Of a stretch of DNA of 64,000 nt, positions 8,401 through 16,355 are shown one piece after another (the first letter of the stretch is position 1; every line of letters starts with the position of its first letter). The stretch comes from Chryseobacterium scophthalmum (GTDB lineage Bacteria > Bacteroidota > Bacteroidia > Flavobacteriales > Weeksellaceae). The position numbers and the translations under genes were made by a program. Location: positions 1 to 64,000 of the forward strand of contig NZ_FSRQ01000006.1 of the NCBI RefSeq assembly GCF_900143185.1. Reading direction: 5' to 3'. The notes under the pieces were generated by a model. It saw only the letters and a list, made by a program, of their open reading frames with translations, was not told where the DNA came from and made no database searches.

Positions 8401-11150
8401 AAACCAGCTTTTACCGGATTTTCTTTTAAATATTCAAGAATTTCTATGCTGTCAGAATTGGAAACTTCATCCAATTTGAACTGGCTTTTTACTTGTTCAG
8501 CCGCATTTTTCTTTTCATTAAATTGAGAAATTGCCGAAAGTATCAGGTTTTTATTTTCAAACTGATGATTTGAAGTTTTAATTGGTCTTAAAGCATGAAG
8601 AGATGGTTGTCCGATTTTCTGCACAATTGAAGCAAACGGAATCAACCAGTCTTTCCACTGATTCCAGTTGAAAACATCGGCGCTTTCCAAAGGAAAATTG
8701 ATATGAAAACGTTCATCAGGTTGTACATGATTGGTTTCCAAAAAGGCAATGGTATCAAATAAACTCCAACCAATTGGAAATTTTTTGTGCAATTCATTTA
8801 CATATTTCCCAAGTTCTTTTCTGCGTTCGTCAAGGCGTTTTGCCTCTTCATGATAATCGGCATTGATTTTATATTTCGGAACTTCAAGCGTTCTTTCAAA
8901 CTGTTTTAAAACATCCGATTTTTTAGATTTATTGGAATGCAATTCAAGACAAAATGCGCCCAAACCTATATTTTCCAATCGGTGATGAACCACATCCAAA
9001 GCCGCTTTTTTCGCTGCAACAAAAAGTACTTTTTTATCATTCGCCAAAGCATCAGCAATAATGTTGGTAATTGTCTGTGACTTTCCCGTTCCTGGAGGTC
9101 CGTGAAGAATAAAACTTTTATTGAGATTGGCATTTTTCACGGCATTCAGTTGAGAATTGTCAGTGGAAATTGGTAAAACCAATTCTGAAGCTGAAATATT
9201 TTCTAAACTTTGAGCATCATTTTCTACGCTTTCCAAAGTTCCCGTAAGTTTGCCTTCAATCAAACTTTTTACAATCGAGCTTTTCTGAATTTCTTCCGAA
9301 TATTTTGAAATGTCCTGCCAAAGAATCAATTTATTAAAGGAAAAAATCCCCAAAACCAATTGTTCCAAAACATCCCACCCTTCAAGATTAAGTACCGCAT
9401 TTCTGATGATTGCCAAAACTTTCGGAACATCAACGCCCGATTCATCCATCGGAAGATTTTCGAGACTGTTGATGTTGAGTTTGAATTCCTGTTTTAGATA
9501 TTCAAGCAAGGTAATGTTGATCATCGTTTCTTCTTCACGGCTTCGAAGCGTAAATTTAGAATTCACAGATTTTCTCGACAGTTCAACCGGAATCAATAAA
9601 ATCGGAGCCAGTCTTGGAACTTCTTTATTTTTCGGTTCAAACCATTTCAATAATCCGATTCCTAAATATAATGTGCTTTTTCCGTTTTCTTCTTCAGCTA
9701 ATTTTGCACTTCTGTAAAGATTGGTAAGAATATTATCGAGATCATCCTGATGATAATACGTTAAAAGACGATTGTATTTAAACTCATCTTCCGCCAGTTT
9801 GAAAAGCGGTTGCGACTGATGTAAAGGCTCGCCGTAAAGATTATATTTTCTGAGAATAGTCTGATTATTGTCGGGAACAATTGTAAATGATTTTCCGTCG
9901 GCTAAACTGTCTTCAAGCACATTAATTTTAGAATCAACCAACTGAAGCATACTTTTGGTAAACCGCAAATTCAGAAGATTATTTCTAAGCGAAAGATCGA
10001 GCAGTTTTCTTTCCCAGACTTTCTGTTTGGTGAGATTTGAAAAATCGGTCAGCTCTAGATCGTCATATTGTGTTCCCAAATCAAAATCCTGATCAAATTT
10101 TGCAGAGTTTTGAACAGGTTTTAAATCTTCTGTCAAATTATTTTCATTTTTCAAAAGTGGGAGAGGAGAAATTCCTGCTGACCTTGCATTTTTGACGTCT
10201 AATGAAAGCAGAAATTTTGAAGAATCCATCAATTGAGTTTCTGCAGAATTCATTGCATCTTTGAATGAAATGTTACTTCCTTTGCACAGATTGGTAGATT
10301 CAATTAAGGCAATTTCTTTAATTCCTGAAGCAATTCTTTTGGAAATTGCAGCCTGATCAAAATTGACCATTCCATCAAATCGATGATCATCCAACCAAAC
10401 TCCTACGAAAGCATGACCTTCCGTTACTACAATCAACGGATTTAAATCAATTGCTTCAAGACACGCTGCAAAAAGCAGAGAAATATCGATGCAGTTTCCA
10501 AACTTTGTTTCTAAAACCGTGTCTATAAGCCTGATTCTTTGTCCGTTCTTTTCAAAACTTGGCGGCATTGCGCTGTAAATCAGTTCCAGATTTTGGATAG
10601 ATTTATAAATTGCCGAAACCATCTGCAAAACTCTTTCCTTACTTTTTTGCTGATAGCCTTCAAACGAAGGCGTAAGTTTGTTTCTCGATAAAATATCAAT
10701 CGCATCAGCTTTGATTTTGTATAAAGAAGTATTGTTTGAAAGAACATAAGAAGCCAAAAGTTGCGGATACGATTGCAATCCTCCAAAATAATCCATCGGG
10801 AGAACTTCTATGCTGAAACTTTTTTCATAAATAGATTCTCCGTCTTTAAAAACCTGAATTTTAATCTGATCTAAATCTTTTTCCGTAAGTCTTTTCAACA
10901 AAGTATTATTAAATACAAAGTTGAAAAGAGAAATTTTGTACAGTGAATTCTGCCTTATTTTATCAATATAGACATCATATTTTTCAAATATACCCAAAGA
11001 TGAGGTAATCTGAAGGTTTAGATTTTCAAAATCTTCACTCACTTCTCTGAAAGCAATGCTTTGCAGAAAAGGATATTGGTTTAAACAAAAAGTATAATTG
11101 AAATAAGGGTTGTGCTGTATCTGTAATTCAAACGGAATAATCTGCTCCAT
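5454..11150 (-). CDS. Giant DUF4011 / SF1 helicase / Vsr-like nuclease protein, Hhe-like candidate antiphage effector
   Basis: A 1898-residue cytosolic protein. Visible parts in order: a transglutaminase-like segment (about 160-260, FGNCIDISLLFAACLEA then EGHAFVGVWLDD); a DUF4011 start near 380 (WERKLLDLSLRNNLLNLR); a helicase core with Walker A GPPGTGKS at 684-691 and Walker B FDEAS near 1290, followed by GDPKQMPP; SF1 motifs ENVQGDERD and NVAVTRAR; a Vsr/MTES_1575-type endonuclease-like domain at about 1570-1690 (YKIDIGVIN, LGWNVFRIWT); and a DUF3320-like C-terminus near 1740-1800. As I recall, DUF4011-helicase-Vsr proteins provide phage defence as the single-gene system Hhe. Its role here is inferred. 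The ORF is intact, with key ATPase residues present. Confidence 0.85.
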   Translation of the reverse strand: MEQIIPFELQIQHNPYFNYTFCLNQYPFLQSIAFREVSEDFENLNLQITSSLGIFEKYDVYIDKIRQNSLYKISLFNFVFNNTLLKRLTEKDLDQIKIQVFKDGESIYEKSFSIEVLPMDYFGGLQSYPQLLASYVLSNNTSLYKIKADAIDILSRNKLTPSFEGYQQKSKERVLQMVSAIYKSIQNLELIYSAMPPSFEKNGQRIRLIDTVLETKFGNCIDISLLFAACLEAIDLNPLIVVTEGHAFVGVWLDDHRFDGMVNFDQAAISKRIASGIKEIALIESTNLCKGSNISFKDAMNSAETQLMDSSKFLLSLDVKNARSAGISPLPLLKNENNLTEDLKPVQNSAKFDQDFDLGTQYDDLELTDFSNLTKQKVWERKLLDLSLRNNLLNLRFTKSMLQLVDSKINVLEDSLADGKSFTIVPDNNQTILRKYNLYGEPLHQSQPLFKLAEDEFKYNRLLTYYHQDDLDNILTNLYRSAKLAEEENGKSTLYLGIGLLKWFEPKNKEVPRLAPILLIPVELSRKSVNSKFTLRSREEETMINITLLEYLKQEFKLNINSLENLPMDESGVDVPKVLAIIRNAVLNLEGWDVLEQLVLGIFSFNKLILWQDISKYSEEIQKSSIVKSLIEGKLTGTLESVENDAQSLENISASELVLPISTDNSQLNAVKNANLNKSFILHGPPGTGKSQTITNIIADALANDKKVLFVAAKKAALDVVHHRLENIGLGAFCLELHSNKSKKSDVLKQFERTLEVPKYKINADYHEEAKRLDERRKELGKYVNELHKKFPIGWSLFDTIAFLETNHVQPDERFHINFPLESADVFNWNQWKDWLIPFASIVQKIGQPSLHALRPIKTSNHQFENKNLILSAISQFNEKKNAAEQVKSQFKLDEVSNSDSIEILEYLKENPVKAGLVDLVLNEGQLNLFKNWMTQQTQFQQTENQITSSFNSSILNVDFASLKLLWNQAKHTWFIPKWFKQRKVKQQLNGYAKSGIESDVQIDGLFEKLENYQQLKDQLNNLHYNALSSVTNLYFNGSSFDIAAIEKDLKTIENAKNLAQKISIPNFPEWLKDISSKQNNSQHISEVLETLKDFHNAETQLLEYVDEIPNDTELQTVVQNIHQLEDWINFNVLKEKAQDLNLNWFINFLEKGWLDTESIELEFEKIIHLNLFIKTIYGSGTLNGFDANIYESQIQQYKNLHKEFTELTKNQLTMKLSDRIPNFSQEAVQSSEIGILQKAIRNKGRGLSIRKLFDQIPTLIPRLKPCMLMSPISVAQYFDVNEEHFDIVIFDEASQLPTSEAVSALARAKQAIIVGDPKQMPPTSFFASQKVDEENFELEDLESILDDCLALSIPSNYLLRHYRSKHESLISFSNAHFYDNKLLTFPSPDDLNRKVTFEFIDGFYDKGKTRTNKNEAEAIIEYIRIHLENKNKKSIGVVTFSQTQQSLIEDLLQKLFQENPHLEEFSINSEEPIFIKNLENVQGDERDIILFSIGYGPDEDGKVSMNFGPLNRDGGWRRLNVAVTRARYEMKVFSSLKGDQIDMNRTSSEGVLGLKNFLNFSEKGLVYQNSNPTVNQQKLMVNSIAKHLEESGLKIKTNIGTSEYKIDIGVINPENESEYLMAILLDSENYFNINTTNDRELLVPNVLKGLGWNVFRIWTLDWIKNKEKIVEKIQAEIEEIKTQVKEKKEEIIELKTSEKVYLSEVSETEKPSKMISYVAAELSPEINANSESIYLFENKPVLLNQIKTIIDTESPISQNALFRKILKLWNTSRAGGKMNTYLLETLNSIPNVQTTESYQKFYWYENLQPQNLDFYRDNSIEKRLIDEIAPEEISVAIMELMHSSLSLNKDELIRAVCKAFGFAKVGSQIDSVVNFSVEELIGKGLLKEVDGRIVLSE

Positions 11151-11280
11151 AAATGTTTTTTGTGATTGTCACTCTCTTTTTCGGGAGATAATGCAATTTA
11201 GAAATAAAACAGATAATCACAAAACAGTTTGGCTCAGTGTGGTTGAAAATTACGAATTAGTCGAATGCCAATGCAATCAT

Positions 11281-12036
11281 TTAATTCTTTCTTTTTCCAT
11301 TAAAAACTACATCAAAAGCCAAGTAGCTTACATCATACGGATGATTTCCTCCTACCAGATTATTCATATAACCAATATCAAAAGTTACGGCAGAATGTTT
11401 TGGAGTTACTGAATAATATGCCAAAAAACGGCTTTCATGATATTTCAAATCACTCCATTCTTTTGAAAGTGCATTTTTTTCTGTTGAAAATAATTGTTCG
11501 GAACTTAAAATTAATTTCTTTGAAGAATCTTCATTCAGATCAATACTAAATTGCAGACGCAATCGACTTCTTAAAGCAAAAGATTCGGCATCTTCCAAAC
11601 TTTTTGGAGCGAAAAATTTTCTAAACTCCTGTCTGAAAGTAGGAGTTACTTTAAGTTTTGAACTTTTAAAAACGTGCGATAATCGACCGTATAATCTAAT
11701 TTCCTGTTGATCAACAATATTATTATCGGCTGAATTTTTCTCTTTTTGATTTCTGAAACTTACCGCAAAAGAATATTTCCAGTTGTTCTTGAGTTGTTTG
11801 TAAAACTCCTGATTGAGAACTAAAATTGAAGGTTTTTCTATAGGATTGAGTGAAGTTTCACCCGTTCGTCCCATTCCGAAATAACTCATAGATTCCCAAT
11901 TTTCACCCAACTTTTGCTTTATTCCTGCAGCGAACCAGCTCGCCGTTTTAGCATGTCCCAAACCCGGCGGACTGATTTGTGCAGAAATATTTACAGCAAA
12001 AAAACATACAATGAAAATGACCAAAAACTTCCTCAT
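11281..12036 (-). CDS. DUF2490-type outer-membrane protein
   Basis: About 251 residues from the methionine before MRKFLVIFIVCFFAVNISAQ; the longer reading from 12084 would put 16 charged residues before the signal and overlap the upstream gene. The mature protein has alternating β-strands and the WFAAGIKQKLGENWESM start typical of DUF2490 proteins, predicted outer-membrane β-barrels of unknown function. It begins 1 bp after the stop of the PepSY-like gene, so the two are translationally linked. Confidence 0.75.
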   Translation of the reverse strand: MRKFLVIFIVCFFAVNISAQISPPGLGHAKTASWFAAGIKQKLGENWESMSYFGMGRTGETSLNPIEKPSILVLNQEFYKQLKNNWKYSFAVSFRNQKEKNSADNNIVDQQEIRLYGRLSHVFKSSKLKVTPTFRQEFRKFFAPKSLEDAESFALRSRLRLQFSIDLNEDSSKKLILSSEQLFSTEKNALSKEWSDLKYHESRFLAYYSVTPKHSAVTFDIGYMNNLVGGNHPYDVSYLAFDVVFNGKRKN

Positions 12037-12037
12037 T

Positions 12038-12484
12038 TTAATCTTCTTTTTGTTGCAAAATTCTTCCCTGTGCATCAAAAACAACTTTCCATTCCTGAGA
12101 ATAATTTTTCAATTCTACGTTGTAGATTACTTTTCCGCCTTCAGTAATTTTTTTAATGTCATCAGTTCTGTAACCATTAAATGACCTTTTAATAGAAGCT
12201 AAAACAGTTTTTGGAAGATTACTTTTTGAGATTTCTTCTTCATGTCTTACCAGTTTTCCGTCTCTAGAATATAAAATTTTATGGTCATCGCCTAAAAATC
12301 CGGTTTCAAATTCTACCTCGTAATAATTTCCTTTAATTTCCCAGTCGATATCGGCTGCTTTTGGAAAAGATTTTTGAAAATGATTTAAAATCACCGAAGG
12401 AACTTCGCTCTGACGAATATCCTGTGCTGAAATATTGGTAATACTTAAACCTAAGATGCTGATTGTTAAAATTAAATTTTTCAT
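12038..12484 (-). CDS. Secreted PepSY-like domain protein
   Basis: A 148-residue exported protein (signal ends at ISAQ). It carries two PepSY-like halves: one around PSVILNHFQKSFPKAADIDWEIKGNYYEVEF and one around YRTDDIKKITEGGKVIYNVEL, ending in a DAQGRIL strand. Such proteins are periplasmic and often sit beside two-component systems in Bacteroidota; a sensing or inhibitory role is inferred. It lies between the HAEPLID-type gene and the DUF2490 gene, downstream of an OmpR/histidine kinase pair on the same strand. Confidence 0.75.
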   Translation of the reverse strand: MKNLILTISILGLSITNISAQDIRQSEVPSVILNHFQKSFPKAADIDWEIKGNYYEVEFETGFLGDDHKILYSRDGKLVRHEEEISKSNLPKTVLASIKRSFNGYRTDDIKKITEGGKVIYNVELKNYSQEWKVVFDAQGRILQQKED

Positions 12485-12616
12485 AATGTAAATTTTTTAT
12501 AGTGCTAATTTCCGACACGATTCTGGAAACATTTGGGAACAACAGTTTCTGTTGATTAATTTTATGATTGATTTTGTGAATTTTATAGAATTATGATTTG
12601 AAAACGGAACAAAAAA

Positions 12617-13426
12617 TCAAAGTTCATACACCAATCTAAAAAATGAAGAGATACTTTCATCTTGATGAGAAACGGGAATTCCAGTAACAATTCCTACTGC
12701 AAAATGAGAATCAAGCTTAATCTTTACTTGCGGACGAAGCGTTACCAACATTTTTCCGTGACTGATTTCTTTGTTGACTTCCATCCCGATAAAATGACCT
12801 GAATTGGGTAAAGAATACATTACAGAACTATTGATTTGCCAATCGACCGGAGTGCCATTTTCTCCCAATTGATGCTGAATCATCGGATAGGTGTAAACCA
12901 AAGTGTGAATATGAGAACCCCATTTTTTAGCCGCTATAAAAAACGGACTGTACACCAAACCTGTAATGAATTTCCCTTTTCCATAATTTTTGAAATCTGT
13001 AAATTCTATCACCTGAGTATATCCTAAAGCCAAAGATGTCTGAGATTTTTCCGAAACAAAAAAAGTGTACTGTGCAGAAAGTCTGAGTCCGTCTAATCGG
13101 TTTCCTGGAATCTGTTCTTTGGTCGCATTATTTTTCGGACTAAAAAAAGAGAAATCAGTTTCTACTTCTAAACCTAACCGATTCATCGGTGCAAATTCAT
13201 ATTCTGCTAAATATCCGTTTTCTCTATAATTTTTCCCACTTGAAAAATCAGCTCCCAAATTAAATTCTTTTTCGCCTTTTCTTGCGCCAAGGTCTCTCAC
13301 CAAATCCTGAAAAATAGGTTCAGCGTGAGATACTTTTACAGGTTTAGTTTGGGTTTGCGCAAATACCGAAAAGCATCCTAAAATATTTAAAATTCCTACT
13401 GCTAAAATTAGTTTCATTGTTTTCAT
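12617..13426 (-). CDS. HAEPLID-family outer-membrane protein
   Basis: About 269 residues with a signal peptide ending FAQ. The mature N-terminus reads VSHAEPIFQDLVRDLGARKGEKE, the signature I associate with the HAEPLID protein family. The rest is β-rich and ends in an aromatic-type strand (FFRLVYEL), consistent with a β-barrel. The function of the family is not known to me. The start is chosen at MKTMKLIL; an ATG 12 bases upstream or one 9 bases downstream is possible. It is the first gene after the two-component system, separated by 324 bp of repeat-rich spacer. Confidence 0.65.
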   Translation of the reverse strand: MKTMKLILAVGILNILGCFSVFAQTQTKPVKVSHAEPIFQDLVRDLGARKGEKEFNLGADFSSGKNYRENGYLAEYEFAPMNRLGLEVETDFSFFSPKNNATKEQIPGNRLDGLRLSAQYTFFVSEKSQTSLALGYTQVIEFTDFKNYGKGKFITGLVYSPFFIAAKKWGSHIHTLVYTYPMIQHQLGENGTPVDWQINSSVMYSLPNSGHFIGMEVNKEISHGKMLVTLRPQVKIKLDSHFAVGIVTGIPVSHQDESISSFFRLVYEL

Positions 13427-13494
13427 ACAGCAAATCAACGGTACGAATCGGGAAAATTTTGGGAAGAAATCTGGAAAGAAATGGGAATTTGTTT

Positions 13495-13545
13495 AAAAGT
13501 AAAAGTAAAAGTAAAAGTAAAAGTAAAAAGTAAAAAGTAAAAAGT
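13495..13545. repeat. AAAAGT / AAAAAGT microsatellite
   Basis: Five tandem copies of AAAAGT are followed by three of AAAAAGT, in the spacer between the HAEPLID-family gene and the histidine kinase. Such homogeneous short repeats can change length by slippage. It lies about 70 bp upstream of the 12617-13426 gene, so it could alter promoter spacing. Confidence 0.9.
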
Positions 13546-13582
13546 AGTTTTTATTAAACCTAAAAAATAATGCAGATTATTT

Positions 13583-13742
13583 AAACGCAAAGATTTTATA
13601 TAAAAAGTGAAATCTAATGATCAAAGGTTACGACAAGTCGCTTATGAAGCTTGAAAATAAGGTACGCTTAAAATCAATTTTATTGATTATTCTTTGCTCC
13701 TTAAATTTTAAGAAAGACAAGAAAATCTTTGCGTTAAAAAAA
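13583..13742. repeat. Dispersed intergenic repeat with ACGCAAAG ends, copy 1
   Basis: The segment starts AAACGCAAAGATTTTA and ends AAAATCTTTGCGTT, so its ends are inverted. The interior holds CGACAAGTCGCT, AAGCTTGAAAAT and a TTTGCTCC run. The same order occurs at 24731-24888. No ORF is present. It resembles a short non-autonomous palindromic repeat. Confidence 0.75.
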
Positions 13743-13750
13743 ATAACGCA

Positions 13751-15028
13751 TTAAAAATTCACTGAAAATTCATGCATTCCATTTTTAAAATCATAAGAAA
13801 CTGAAAAATCATACAATTCTGCAATGGCTTTTACAATCGCCAATCCCAACCCGCTTCCTGATTGGTGTTGCTCAGATTTCTGAAAACGTGTAAATATCTT
13901 TTCATGGCTTAAAGAATGATCTGTTCCGGTATTGAGAACACTTAATTTTTTAGCATCAATTTTCACCTCCACTTTTCCGGATTTTATATTGTGGAAAATG
14001 GCATTTCGCAATAAATTAGAAACGATAATGTTAATCAATGCTGTATCTGCTTTTACCAAAAGTTCGCTGTTTTCAGAAAAAATGATTTCGACTTCTTTAA
14101 ACTCAGCAATATCACTAAGATCTTCTATGTTTTTTTCAACAATATCATTGACTTTAATTTCGTGATTATCAAAAAACTGTTTGTTTTCAATTTTTGTAAG
14201 CAGAAGAAGCGATTTATTAAGACGAACCAATCTTTCAATAATTTCCATAATCTCAGCAATCTTTTCTGCCTGATTTTCTGTGAAATTTTCTTTTTCAATC
14301 AACAATTCAAGTTTATTGATGGCAATTGCTAAAGGAGTCTGAAGTTCGTGAGAAGCATTTCCAATAAATTCTTTTTGCTGTTCGTAACTTTTTTCGCTGT
14401 ATTGCAATAAAGTAGTAACGGCATCCTGCAAATCACTGAATTCTTTGGTTTTTGTTTCAGTATTTGGGAAGCTTTTACTGATTCCTAAACGGTAATTTTT
14501 AAGCTCATCAAGAAGTTCATAAAAGGGCTTCCAAAGTCTTTGTAATACAATGTTATTAATCATCAAAATACTGAAAATCAAAAGAACGTATAATCCTGCA
14601 GCATCCCAAAGCAATTCTTTTACAAGATCATCTTCCTCAACCATATTGTTGAAGATTTTAAGTTGATAAAAGTTTCCATTTTGTTCAAAAACGGTTGTCA
14701 AAATTCTTACAGGTTCTAGTTCCGGAGCTTCATCATCGGCATCTTGTGCGTAGATTTCAGTGTCTTCATAAGTGTCTTTAAAACTGAGAGCTTCTTCTTC
14801 GCTTATTTTATTAACGGAAAAAAAACCTTCATCAAAAGTTTTTTGCTGTAAAATCGTGGAATCTTTTTCTGCTTTAAAAACGATTTGTCTTTTATAATTT
14901 TCTAGTTCTTCATCTACACTTCCTTTGATTTCATCAAGCATATTGAAATAAAAAATCACTGACCATAAACTTACGATCAGCAAAAGATAGGTCATCAGAT
15001 GAAGAATAGATTTATTGAGAAGCTTCAT
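13751..15028 (-). CDS. Membrane sensor histidine kinase
   Basis: A 425-residue kinase with two membrane segments (about 9-30 and 145-163) flanking a periplasmic sensor loop of ~110 residues rich in Glu/Asp. The dimerisation/phosphorylation box FIGNASHELQTPLA places the phospho-His at 227. The ATPase part shows the N box (LLRNAIFHN) and the GSGLGLAIVKAIAE G box. Its ATG overlaps the stop of the response regulator gene by 4 bp (ATGA), so the two form one transcription unit. The acidic sensor loop could bind cations, which is speculation; no signal is established. Confidence 0.92.
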   Translation of the reverse strand: MKLLNKSILHLMTYLLLIVSLWSVIFYFNMLDEIKGSVDEELENYKRQIVFKAEKDSTILQQKTFDEGFFSVNKISEEEALSFKDTYEDTEIYAQDADDEAPELEPVRILTTVFEQNGNFYQLKIFNNMVEEDDLVKELLWDAAGLYVLLIFSILMINNIVLQRLWKPFYELLDELKNYRLGISKSFPNTETKTKEFSDLQDAVTTLLQYSEKSYEQQKEFIGNASHELQTPLAIAINKLELLIEKENFTENQAEKIAEIMEIIERLVRLNKSLLLLTKIENKQFFDNHEIKVNDIVEKNIEDLSDIAEFKEVEIIFSENSELLVKADTALINIIVSNLLRNAIFHNIKSGKVEVKIDAKKLSVLNTGTDHSLSHEKIFTRFQKSEQHQSGSGLGLAIVKAIAELYDFSVSYDFKNGMHEFSVNF

Positions 15029-15702
15029 TTTTCTATTAATTTGTAACCGATTCCGTAGACTGCCTCAATCTCAATTTCGGCGTTCGATTGCTGTAGTTTT
15101 TTCCTTAAATTTTTAATCTGATAATAAATAAAATCAAAATTATCTGCCTGATCGATGTGATCTCCCCAAACATGTTCTGCCAAAGCTGTTTTGGTAACCA
15201 AACGTTTTTTATTTAGCAGAAAAAAATGAAGAATATCAAACTCTTTTCGGTTAAGGGTAATATTTTCTCCACCAACAATAAAAGTTCTTTCCGTAAGATC
15301 AAGTTCAATATTGGCTATCTCAATACTGTTTTTTCCTTCCTGATTTTTTCTGCGAAGAACTGCTTTTATTCTGGCGTTGAGCTCGGCATTATGAAAAGGT
15401 TTGGTTAAATAATCATCGGCTCCGAGTTCCAATCCTGTCAGTTTATCATCGAGAGAATCTTTTGCAGAAATAATGATGACATTTTCCGATTTTCCCATGT
15501 CTTTAAGCTGTTGAAGAAGTTGCAGACCATTTCCGCCCGGAAGCATAATATCGAGCAGAATACAATCGTAAGTGTACAAAGCAATTTTTTCGCTCGCCGA
15601 ATGATAATTTTCTGCGGTCTCAATAAGAAACTGCTCCTGAATCAAAGAATCATGAATTGATTTTAAAAGTTCTTTTTCGTCTTCTACAACAAGGATTTTC
15701 AT
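15025..15702 (-). CDS. OmpR/PhoB-family response regulator
   Basis: A 225-residue regulator. The receiver domain has the acidic pocket VVEDE, phospho-acceptor Asp51 (LLDIMLPGGNG) and the TKPF lysine. The C-terminal winged helix (LTLNRKEFDILHFFLLNK ... HVWGD ... IKNLRKKL) is of the OmpR type. It is co-transcribed with the kinase that overlaps its end. Plausible targets are the PepSY, HAEPLID and DUF2490 genes further along the same strand, an inference from position only. Confidence 0.92.
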   Translation of the reverse strand: MKILVVEDEKELLKSIHDSLIQEQFLIETAENYHSASEKIALYTYDCILLDIMLPGGNGLQLLQQLKDMGKSENVIIISAKDSLDDKLTGLELGADDYLTKPFHNAELNARIKAVLRRKNQEGKNSIEIANIELDLTERTFIVGGENITLNRKEFDILHFFLLNKKRLVTKTALAEHVWGDHIDQADNFDFIYYQIKNLRKKLQQSNAEIEIEAVYGIGYKLIEK

Positions 15703-15741
15703 ACAACAAAGGTAGAGAATGATTCTGGAAAGAGTTGGGAA

Positions 15742-16224
15742 TTATACTTTTTTTGAGTTTTCTAAATATAGCTTCAGTTCATTTTGTTTCTGCGTTCCAA
15801 TCAAAACTTTCTTCTCATCATTTAAAATAATTTGCAGCCCTTGATTTCCTTTTACATTATAAGCTTTTCCTTTTCCGAAAAGACCTTGACGCATTCCCCA
15901 ACCTCCATATTCTGTTAATGGAGAATATTTTCTGACATAAGCTTTTTTAATATTCCTCCAGGGATAATATCTGAATGTGATTTGAAACGGAAAAAAGCGT
16001 ACAGAAATTCCCTGTTCATCAATTTTGGTTTCCAGCCTAATAACAAGAAATAAAATGATGACAAGAATTGGGATAAGGATTGATATTGCTAATTCAAGTG
16101 TAGAAAAATACTGTCGGTCTTCAATAAAATTATAAATGGTATAGATCATTACTGCGGAAAGCAGTAGCCAAAGCCACCATTGAGTAAATCTTTGCTTTTC
16201 GCTAAATTCAAATTTGTTTTCCAT
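15742..16224 (-). CDS. Small membrane protein with a PH-like soluble domain
   Basis: 160 residues with two adjacent membrane helices (about 16-35 and 42-63), followed by a soluble part that starts ETKIDEQGISVRFFPFQ and continues RYYPWRNIKKAYVRKY, a pattern of bacterial PH-like domains. No specific family is assigned and function is unknown. It precedes the response regulator on the same strand by about 40 bp and may share its transcript. Confidence 0.65.
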   Translation of the reverse strand: MENKFEFSEKQRFTQWWLWLLLSAVMIYTIYNFIEDRQYFSTLELAISILIPILVIILFLVIRLETKIDEQGISVRFFPFQITFRYYPWRNIKKAYVRKYSPLTEYGGWGMRQGLFGKGKAYNVKGNQGLQIILNDEKKVLIGTQKQNELKLYLENSKKV

Positions 16225-16355
16225 GTTTTTGAAGAAAATCTAATTTACAAAAATTAGAGAGATTAAAAATCAATTTTTATCTTTTAAGAAAGTTTTAAGG
16301 TGAATAATGATTTGCATTTAGTGATTTATATTTACTTTTGATAAAATAACATTTC

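Noticed and set aside
9310..9717. Plus-strand open frame (135 residues) inside the helicase-nuclease gene
   Set aside because: Antisense to the intact 1898-residue gene; no domain and atypical composition.
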